From Methylococcaceae bacterium (GTDB lineage Bacteria > Pseudomonadota > Gammaproteobacteria > Methylococcales > Methylomonadaceae): a DNA stretch of 13,586 bases. The stretch covers positions 1 through 13,586 of the forward strand of contig PMDM01000277.1 in the NCBI GenBank assembly GCA_003155565.1. Direction: 5' to 3'. The notes under the pieces are model-generated. The model was given only the letters and a program-made list of their open reading frames with translations. It was not told where the DNA came from and ran no database searches. Within the stretch, counting starts at the first letter, position 1, and each line of letters opens with the position of its first letter. A program made the position numbers and the translations under genes. Of this stretch, positions 8,181 to 13,586 are shown in pieces.

Positions 8181-8240
8181 AAATGCATAACTGATTTAAA
8201 ATCTGAATTAGAGAACTTGATTAGTAACTGAAGCCAAAAA

Positions 8241-8345
8241 GTGCATCATACCCGCTGGGAAGCGGGTATTCAGTGCCATGGACGGCAGGCTTCGAGCCAC
8301 CCATGGATTCTGGATTCCGGCAATCCCTGCCGGTAATGACGACTT
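8241..8345. repeat. Intergenic hairpin-bearing repeat element
   Basis: A GC-rich block in an AT-rich gap between two glycosyltransferase genes. It holds a perfect 8-bp inverted repeat (ATACCCGC at 8248-8255, TGGGAA loop, GCGGGTAT at 8262-8269) and a second one (CCGGCA at 8317-8322, ATCCC loop, TGCCGG at 8328-8333) followed by TAATGACG. The phrase around the second hairpin, CTGGATTCCGGC...GCCGG.AATGACG, recalls a short dispersed intergenic repeat seen in many proteobacterial genomes. Only one copy is in this window, so its repeat nature is inferred. It may weaken read-through from the upstream operon. Confidence 0.6.
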
Positions 8346-8413
8346 TTAAAAAAAAGTTGCACGATCTTACTTAGTATTTATTAATAGCCAATTATCAAAG
8401 TTTTTTTAATATA

Positions 8414-9349
8414 ATGACCGAATCAACTTCATTTCAGCCGCTAGTAAGCGTAATTATTCCTTGTTATAATAGAGAACGCTATATTAGCGAAGCCATTAAT
8501 AGCATCCTCGACCAAAGTTATCCATTTATTGAAATAATAGTGGTAGATGATGGTTCAACTGACAAATCTGTTGAAGTTATTAAGAGCTATCAAGATAAAA
8601 TTATTCTAATCGAGCAGAAAAATAAAGGCCCGAGTTCTGCCCGCAATACTGGCATACAAAATAGTCATGGGGAGTTATTAGTTTTCCTGGACTCCGATGA
8701 TTATATTTCTAGAGATTTGATTTCAGATCACATCCGCGCTTTTAATCGTTGGCCTGATGCAGGTGTTTTTTGTGCAAACTGGTCGACTTTTCATGAAGAA
8801 ATGATTCCAGAAGTAACCACCAGCGATTGGCCAGTTGAACCGGAAATACCCTTAGATAAAATTATTACTGAACATCTCCCTTTTCCTGCCTGCTTGATGT
8901 ATAAACGCAAATATGTTGATTTGGCAGGAGGATTTGACGAAGAAATGAGAAATACAGAAGACTGCGACTTCCTAATACGCGCAGTGTTACAAGGCGCGAA
9001 AATGGTAAGGTCTGGTGGAAATGGCTATGCAACGTACAGAACCACTCCAAATTCAATCACAAAAAACGATGGGGTGATCCGCTTTTACAAGAATCAAATT
9101 CGTTTGGTAAAAAAACTATTATCAATGGATTGTTCTAGTGATTCCTATTTTTTGTCTTTAGTTATGAATAGGCTCATGAAAAATAGAACAGATTATTGGT
9201 TTGGTTGTTTACGATGGCATCTTTCTTTATTACCGATTGAGATTGTTAAATTTTTATACTATTTGTTTCGCGTTTCATTAATTGACTTTGGCTATTTTGG
9301 TTATTTAATTAAACTCAAGCCTTGGACAATTAGCTCTCAAGTTGACTAA
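8414..9349 (+). CDS. Family 2 glycosyltransferase
   Basis: A 311-residue GT-A-fold transferase, likely adding one sugar of the repeat unit. The classic GT2 motifs are complete: PLVSVIIPCYNRERYI at 9-24, IIVVDDGSTDKS at 41-52, GPSSARNTGI at 72-81, VFLDSDDY at 90-97 (DXD metal site) and NTEDCDFLIRA at 180-190 (the conserved ED acidic pair, with the probable base). The C-terminal part has hydrophobic stretches around 255-300 that may anchor it at the membrane. The start lacks a clear Shine-Dalgarno sequence, with a T-run just before it. It sits 233 bp after the preceding gene, beyond the hairpin repeat, so it may have its own promoter. Confidence 0.92.
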   Translation: MTESTSFQPLVSVIIPCYNRERYISEAINSILDQSYPFIEIIVVDDGSTDKSVEVIKSYQDKIILIEQKNKGPSSARNTGIQNSHGELLVFLDSDDYISRDLISDHIRAFNRWPDAGVFCANWSTFHEEMIPEVTTSDWPVEPEIPLDKIITEHLPFPACLMYKRKYVDLAGGFDEEMRNTEDCDFLIRAVLQGAKMVRSGGNGYATYRTTPNSITKNDGVIRFYKNQIRLVKKLLSMDCSSDSYFLSLVMNRLMKNRTDYWFGCLRWHLSLLPIEIVKFLYYLFRVSLIDFGYFGYLIKLKPWTISSQVD

Positions 9350-9379
9350 CTATTTGGCAAAACTACTTTTTTACTGTTT

Positions 9380-10555
9380 ATGTTGAATTCAATGCCTTTT
9401 TCAATACATGGAATTTTCCCCAATTACTACCATGAGACTTGGGTTTCCTATACCTTCATGTCCCTACTTGAAGGGATGCAGTGCGACGATCTAGAAATAA
9501 AAACCTTGGTTGGATCAAAAGCTAAGTCCATCAATAAGCCCCATATACAATCGATTGTGCCGCTTAAATTGCAACATTTGCTCAGATTGTTTGGTTGGAG
9601 AAGCCAGCCGGACACGCTTTTGTCGCTGGTTCGCATGAATAGATTTCAAGAGGGTGATGTTGCTTATTTATGGCTAGCAAATCCCCTTAAATTCAGTGAA
9701 AAGCTGCATGCCAAAGGGGTAATGGTAGTCAGAGAGATGATTAATTGTACCTTATCCATGAAGCGCGACGAATTAAGGAAAGCCTACCAGGCATTTGATG
9801 GTTCGATTTACGAAGGCATCACCGATCAGGATATAGAAAACGAGAGGCAACAACTGGCATCGGCGGATTATATATATTGTCCCAATCGTTTTGTGAAGCA
9901 ATCGGTCATTAATTATGCGATACCGGAAAGTCGCTGTCTGGATGTGAGTTATGGATGGTCGCCGCAACACTTGAATGGGCAAACCCAATCTCTTCCTAAA
10001 TGCGACGGAATAACCGTGGCCTTTGTCGGCACCGTGGATGTGCGAAAAGGTGCGCCGATCCTTTTGGAAGCATGGGCTAAATCGGGGGTTAAAGGCCGTT
10101 TAATTTTGGCAGGGCAAATAGCAGAAGAAGTCAAACATAAATGTGCCGCTTGGCTTGATCGGGAGAATGTCGTTTGCTTGGGTCATGTTACTGATGTTGG
10201 TGCCGTTTATCGTTCAGCAGATGTTTTTTGCTTTCCAACTTGGGAGGAAGGTGGGCCTATTGTGACCATCGAAGCAATGTCCCAAGGACTGCCAGTGATT
10301 GTCACGCCGATGGGTACATCAGGCGTGTTTTCAGAGGGGGAAGACATTGGCCTGGTTGTGCCTCCAGGAGATGTGGATGCGCTTGTGCAAGCCATTCAGT
10401 TACTGGCTAAAGATGAACAACTTAGAAAAAATATGGGTTTTTTAGCCCAACAACGAGCAATGCTGTTTACGGGGGAACAAGCAGGTAAAAAGCGGTTGGA
10501 TTTATTGTTAGAAAAACGAATTGAATGGCTATCCAGTCAAAAAATTGATAGCTAA
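9380..10555 (+). CDS. Family 4 glycosyltransferase (GT-B fold)
   Basis: A 391-residue retaining-type GT-B glycosyltransferase, expected to be cytoplasmic or membrane-associated. The C-terminal Glycos_transf_1 domain is clear: ITVAFVGTVDVRKGAPILLEA at about 211-231, LILAGQI at 241-247, NVVCLGHV at 263-270, and FPTWEEGGPIVTIEAMSQG at 285-303. The last holds the EX7E motif (Glu290 and Glu298) that contacts the donor sugar. The N-terminal half has no conserved starting loop that would reveal the sugar, as is usual for the family. The gene begins 30 bp after the preceding GT2. Met5 (9392) is an alternative start; neither start has a good ribosome site. The GC content is higher than that of the flanking GT2 gene, hinting at a different origin. 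Confidence 0.93.
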   Translation: MLNSMPFSIHGIFPNYYHETWVSYTFMSLLEGMQCDDLEIKTLVGSKAKSINKPHIQSIVPLKLQHLLRLFGWRSQPDTLLSLVRMNRFQEGDVAYLWLANPLKFSEKLHAKGVMVVREMINCTLSMKRDELRKAYQAFDGSIYEGITDQDIENERQQLASADYIYCPNRFVKQSVINYAIPESRCLDVSYGWSPQHLNGQTQSLPKCDGITVAFVGTVDVRKGAPILLEAWAKSGVKGRLILAGQIAEEVKHKCAAWLDRENVVCLGHVTDVGAVYRSADVFCFPTWEEGGPIVTIEAMSQGLPVIVTPMGTSGVFSEGEDIGLVVPPGDVDALVQAIQLLAKDEQLRKNMGFLAQQRAMLFTGEQAGKKRLDLLLEKRIEWLSSQKIDS

Positions 10556-10725
10556 GTTATGCAACCGCTATAGCTTGCTGGGCACTATGTTCTGTTAACT
10601 ATGGCAATAAACGTATGGTTGCCTTACAGTTAGGCTCAACGCCCAATAATATAAACTGTGGACAAACTGCGACATGAAAGTAGTCGGGCATCCGTTGCGT
10701 TTATTAATTGATTTTCATTCTAAAT

Positions 10726-10732
10726 AAAAAGG
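10726..10732 (+). promoter_or_regulatory. Ribosome binding site deciding the oxygenase start
   Basis: AAAAAGG lies 5 bases before the ATG at 10738. This favours that start over the in-frame ATG at 10708, which has no such site and would add ten residues unlike the family. Confidence 0.65.
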
Positions 10733-10737
10733 TATTT

Positions 10738-11544
10738 ATGGAACTAATTAACCCATTCGATCATGAAGCATTAAAACAAAAAATTAAAACCGCTGAACCC
10801 TTTCCTCATTTTTGCATTGATAATTTCCTAGAAGAAACATTCGCCGATGAGATTTATAACGCCTTCCCTTGCTTTGATGATGCCCAAAAAATCGGCAAAG
10901 AATTTAGCACTGTCAATGAACAAAAGAAAATTCAGATTACTGATGCTTCTAAGTTTCCACCTGCAATTGCCAAGCTGAACCAACAGCTAGCATCACCTGA
11001 GTTTTTGGAAATGATGTCCGATTTAATGGGTATCCCTAACTTGTTAGCAGATCCTGATTTAATTGGCGGAGGCATTCATGAAACTAATACCGGCGGTCGG
11101 TTAGATGTGCATGTGGACTTTAATTTCCTGGACAAAAATAAATGGCATAGACGGTTAAACATTCTTATTTACTTTAACAAAGACTGGAATGATGAATACG
11201 GTGGATTTTTTGAAATATGGGATAAAAATGTAAACAAATGCTGCGGCTCTTTTGCACCAGCATTTAACCGGGTCTTTGTATTTACTACCAGTGGAATCAG
11301 TTTTCATGGTGTAACGCCTTTAACTTGTCCACCAGACATTATGCGTAAATCCTTTGCGGCCTATTATTACACTAAAGAAGCTCCAGAAGGTTGGTCTGGT
11401 CAACATCACGACACAATTTTTAAAGCCCGGCCTAATGAATGGATGCGAAGACATATTTTAATGCCAACAGAGAGAGCTGTTCGTCAAACAAAACAAAAGT
11501 GGCAGCAAGCTAAAAATAAACTCAAAAAGTTGATAGACCAATAG
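10738..11544 (+). CDS. 2-oxoglutarate/Fe(II)-dependent oxygenase, prolyl-4-hydroxylase-like
   Basis: A 268-residue double-stranded beta-helix oxygenase, predicted to couple oxidative decarboxylation of 2-oxoglutarate to hydroxylation of an unknown substrate. Counting from the ATG at 10738, the iron ligands are visible as RLDVHVDF (His125 and Asp127) and FHGVTPL (His190). The 2-oxoglutarate-binding basic residue is probably Arg203 in MRKSFAAYYY. The stretch RRLNILIYFNKDW and YGGFFEIWD between them is typical of the Tpa1/prolyl-4-hydroxylase-like group. NPFDHEAL near the N-terminus and PFPHFCIDNFL at 21-31 are the usual start of this group. The Lys/Gln-rich tail (about 245-268) may be helical. 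Such genes recur in polysaccharide clusters, but the target, whether sugar, lipid or protein, is not known to me. Confidence 0.9.
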   Translation: MELINPFDHEALKQKIKTAEPFPHFCIDNFLEETFADEIYNAFPCFDDAQKIGKEFSTVNEQKKIQITDASKFPPAIAKLNQQLASPEFLEMMSDLMGIPNLLADPDLIGGGIHETNTGGRLDVHVDFNFLDKNKWHRRLNILIYFNKDWNDEYGGFFEIWDKNVNKCCGSFAPAFNRVFVFTTSGISFHGVTPLTCPPDIMRKSFAAYYYTKEAPEGWSGQHHDTIFKARPNEWMRRHILMPTERAVRQTKQKWQQAKNKLKKLIDQ

Positions 11545-11718
11545 TGCCAGAAATGGGAATGCTACTGAAATTAACCATCGATACCCTTACTTAACTCGAC
11601 CTACCAGTGTCAATTGATTACCATCATTCACTTATTCACTTACCATGTAAATTATGGAATAGCGATAAGGTTCGGACAGTGGCCTGGGAAGATGGTACGA
11701 GCGTAATTTAAAAAACTT

Positions 11719-11726
11719 GAGGTGAT
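11719..11726 (+). promoter_or_regulatory. Strong Shine-Dalgarno deciding the acyltransferase start
   Basis: GAGGTGAT is an eight-base match to the anti-Shine-Dalgarno complement and sits 4 bases before the ATG at 11731. The upstream in-frame GTG (11722) lies inside this site, so 11731 is the likely start. It is the best ribosome site in the window. Confidence 0.75.
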
Positions 11727-11730
11727 ACGA

Positions 11731-12336
11731 ATGTTTTCTTTAATAAAAAAAGCTGTAAGGTTCGCTGCTTTCAGAACAGGCAAATACAAGAACATTTATA
11801 TTAGACTCTGCCGCCCTAGTGGTTCTGAATACGCCGAATTTTTAAAAAAATGGGGTGGCTTTTATAGTATTGGCAATAATTGCCATATTTGGCCTTATAC
11901 CAATATTACAGACCCTGCTTATACCCGACTGGGTAATAACGTAATGCTGACCGGATGCACCCTTTTAGGGCATGATGGATCAATTGATGTGCTAAACAGT
12001 GCCTATGGAAAGAAATTGGACAGGGTTGGTAAGGTTGACATTAAAGATAATGTATTTATAGGTGAAGGAGTGATTGTGCTACCGGGTGTAACGATCGGCC
12101 CCAATGTTATTGTTGGTGCAGGTTCTGTTGTAACCAAGGATATTCCTGAAGGAGTGATAGCTGTTGGAAATCCTGCAAGACCCATTGGTAAAACGTATGA
12201 TCTTGTAGAAAAACTTGAAAAACAGACGATGGAATTGCCATGGGCAGCATTGATACAACAAAGAGAAGGGAGTTTTGATGCAGCTCTTGAACCTGAATTA
12301 AAAAGGTTAAGGGCCGAATATTTTTTTAATGAATAG
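11731..12336 (+). CDS. Left-handed beta-helix (hexapeptide) acyltransferase
   Basis: A 201-residue soluble acyltransferase of the LbH/NeuD-CatB-like type, probably a trimer that transfers acetyl from acetyl-CoA to a sugar precursor. Hexapeptide turns start at about 45 (YSIGNNCHIWPYTNI) and are clearest at 102-150: VDIKDNVFIGEGVIVLPGV and then TIGPNVIVGAGSVVTKDIPEG, ending in the hallmark VAVGNPAR-like AVGNPARPIG. GHDGS at 80-84 holds His81, the likely catalytic base. Residues 155-201 form a helical C-terminal tail. The start is set by a strong Shine-Dalgarno. It stands alone between gaps of 186 and 151 bp. With the membrane acyltransferase at 4595-5773 it gives the locus two unrelated acylation routes. 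The sugar is not identifiable. Confidence 0.9.
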   Translation: MFSLIKKAVRFAAFRTGKYKNIYIRLCRPSGSEYAEFLKKWGGFYSIGNNCHIWPYTNITDPAYTRLGNNVMLTGCTLLGHDGSIDVLNSAYGKKLDRVGKVDIKDNVFIGEGVIVLPGVTIGPNVIVGAGSVVTKDIPEGVIAVGNPARPIGKTYDLVEKLEKQTMELPWAALIQQREGSFDAALEPELKRLRAEYFFNE

Positions 12337-12473
12337 TTTTTAACCCTGTTCCTAAAAATAAATTAGCATGTACGTCACCAACCATCATGGTTGACACTGG
12401 GTTTCGGCAAGCCGTGACCGAAAAATGATCTCAACACACGCAGATTTTTTGTTATGGACTTAGCATGGAAATC

Positions 12474-12480
12474 AAAAAGG
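12474..12480 (+). promoter_or_regulatory. Ribosome binding site of the rhamnosyltransferase-like gene
   Basis: AAAAAGG lies 7 bases before the ATG at 12488. The same heptamer precedes the oxygenase start at 10738. Confidence 0.55.
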
Positions 12481-12487
12481 TTTATTA

Positions 12488-13435
12488 ATGGTTAATAAAT
12501 TTAATCACAATGTTGTTATAGTCATCGTAAATTATCGAACAGGGAAATTGGTTGTCAATTGCCTTGAATCATTAAAAACTATTTTGAATCAGTCCGTTAA
12601 AGCCGTTGTTGTTGATAATTGTTCTGGTGATAATTCGATTGAATTAATTGGGAATTGGATTTCGAATAATAAAAATGTCCAGTTAATTTGTTCTGAAAAT
12701 AATTCAGGTTTTTCTGGTGGTAATAACCTTGCAATTGAATCCGTAAAAAAAATGGGTTTCAACGCAGATTTTATTTGGTTATTAAATCCTGACACCGTAG
12801 TTCGTGAAAATGCGCTTCAACACTTGTTGACATTTATGCAGCAAAATCCTCAAGTCGGTATTACTGGATCAAGGCTTGAGGATATTGATGGTAAAGCACA
12901 ATGCTCGGCATTTCGGTTTCATTCTGTTTTAAGCGAATTGGATGATGGCTTAAAGTTAGGAATTATTTCCAAGTTGTTGCAAAAATGGCAGGTTGCGCTG
13001 CCAATTTCAGATGTGCCTGTTTGTGTAGATTGGCTTGCTGGTGCTAGTATGCTGATTCGGCGACAGGTTTTTGAAGACATTGGGCTGTTTGATGACGAAT
13101 ATTTTTTGTATTTTGAAGAAACAGATTTTTGTTTACAAGCGAAAAATGCAGGTTGGCCTTGTTGGTATGTTCCAGCAAGCCGCATCGTGCATTTTGTTGG
13201 CAGTTCAACAGGTGTCACTGATGGAAGCAAAAAAAGGCGCCCTCGTTATTGGTTTGAGTCCAGGCAACGGTATTTTTTAAAGAATCATGGTCGTTTGTAT
13301 CTATTTCTCGCCAATTTGGTTTGGGCAGTAGCTTATTCGTTATTTCGCATTCGTCAGAAAATCCAAAATAAACCAGACAATGAGACAGAGTTTTTGTTAA
13401 GGGATTTTGTTAATTTTAATTTTTTTAATAAATGA
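12488..13435 (+). CDS. Family 2 glycosyltransferase, rhamnosyltransferase-like (WbbL/COG1216 type)
   Basis: A 315-residue GT-A transferase of the COG1216 group, many of whose members transfer dTDP-rhamnose; rhamnose is a family-based guess. Motifs in order are VVIVIVNYRTG at 9-19, VVVDNCSGDNS at 40-50, ENNSGFSGGNNLAI at 70-83, IWLLNPDT at 96-103 (the DXD-equivalent), DWLAGASMLIRR at 181-192 and YFLYFEETDFCLQA at 205-218 (the acidic ETD with the probable base). Length is normal. A hydrophobic, aromatic segment at about 275-292 may touch the membrane. It has a good ribosome site and its TGA overlaps the next start (ATGA), so it is coupled to the following serine-acetyltransferase-like gene. Confidence 0.92.
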   Translation: MVNKFNHNVVIVIVNYRTGKLVVNCLESLKTILNQSVKAVVVDNCSGDNSIELIGNWISNNKNVQLICSENNSGFSGGNNLAIESVKKMGFNADFIWLLNPDTVVRENALQHLLTFMQQNPQVGITGSRLEDIDGKAQCSAFRFHSVLSELDDGLKLGIISKLLQKWQVALPISDVPVCVDWLAGASMLIRRQVFEDIGLFDDEYFLYFEETDFCLQAKNAGWPCWYVPASRIVHFVGSSTGVTDGSKKRRPRYWFESRQRYFLKNHGRLYLFLANLVWAVAYSLFRIRQKIQNKPDNETEFLLRDFVNFNFFNK

Positions 13436-13586
13436 GTAGCTTAATGAAAGAACGTGGCTCTACCAACGAAAATCCAAAAGACATTAGCTTCCTCGCCCTA
13501 ATCAAAGAAGATTTTCTCACACATGATAAAGATCCTTTTGAACAAGGCTTATGGGCTATTGTCGTACATCGGTTTGGTAATTGGCG
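13432..13586 (+). CDS. Serine acetyltransferase-like protein, 5' fragment
   Basis: The first 51 codons of a gene that runs off the right edge. The reading from the ATG at 13432 contains FLALIKEDFLTHDKDPFEQG at about 20-39, then WAIVVHRFGNWR. This matches the N-terminal region that precedes the hexapeptide domain in the CysE-like serine acetyltransferases found in exopolysaccharide clusters (EpsC style; typically LI..DF..H......GF.A...HRFG.W). The catalytic hexapeptide part is outside the window. The start overlaps the stop of the preceding glycosyltransferase as ATGA and there is no clear ribosome site, suggesting re-initiation; Met5 at 13444 is an alternative. It may acetylate a sugar or serve cysteine metabolism. 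Confidence 0.75.
   Translation, partial: MSSLMKERGSTNENPKDISFLALIKEDFLTHDKDPFEQGLWAIVVHRFGNW

Noticed and set aside
8357..8385. A possible promoter (TTGCAC, then TATTAA after 16 bases) before the second GT2 gene
   Set aside because: The match to consensus is weak, and AT-rich sequence gives many such matches; not strong enough to annotate.
10708..10737. An upstream start for the oxygenase gene
   Set aside because: The ten added residues have no ribosome site before them, whereas the ATG at 10738 has AAAAAGG five bases upstream.
10556..10737. A possible gene fragment between the GT4 and oxygenase genes
   Set aside because: All frames are broken by stops within a few codons and none reads like a known family.

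Overview
The window looks like chromosomal DNA from a gammaproteobacterium. It holds a surface-polysaccharide (exopolysaccharide, capsule or O-antigen) assembly locus. The gene families and the moderately AT-rich base use would fit a methanotroph of the Methylococcales type, but this is an impression: the window has no ribosomal RNA or other marker that settles the taxon.

Layout. (1) Positions 50-3988, minus strand: one very long secreted mosaic protein, visibly richer in GC than the rest. It has a signal peptide, DUF4082 and Ig-like modules in the order A-B-B-A-B', a glutamine-amidotransferase-like domain and a C-terminal polysaccharide-deacetylase-like (NodB) domain. (2) Positions 3989-4594: a gene-free divider containing decayed transposon pieces, a probable IstB (IS21) fragment followed by a clear IS3-type transposase C-terminus with internal stops. 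(3) Positions 4595-8180, plus strand: a tightly coupled operon of a membrane acyltransferase, a Wzx-type flippase and a family 2 glycosyltransferase (ATGA and TAATG junctions). (4) Positions 8181-8413: an intergenic repeat with two hairpins. (5) Positions 8414-13586, plus strand: a GT2, a GT4, a 2-oxoglutarate/Fe(II) oxygenase-like protein, a hexapeptide acyltransferase, a rhamnosyltransferase-like GT2 and the start of a serine-acetyltransferase-like gene cut off by the window edge. Most of these are separated by 150-230 bp gaps.

How they may work together (inference). The three GT2 enzymes and the GT4 enzyme build an oligosaccharide on a lipid carrier at the cytoplasmic face. The Wzx-type protein flips it across the inner membrane. 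The membrane and hexapeptide acyltransferases add acyl groups, probably acetyl. The oxygenase may hydroxylate a sugar, lipid or protein. The divergent exported mosaic protein may bind or modify the polymer outside the cytoplasm. The initiating glycosyltransferase, the Wzy polymerase and export/length-control genes are not in the window and probably lie to the right.

I see no clearly new defence, mobile or RNA-based system. The most unusual item is the repeat-built, deacetylase-like secreted protein, whose internal repeats are identical at DNA level over hundreds of bases. No tRNA, rRNA, CRISPR array or intact mobile element was recognised.
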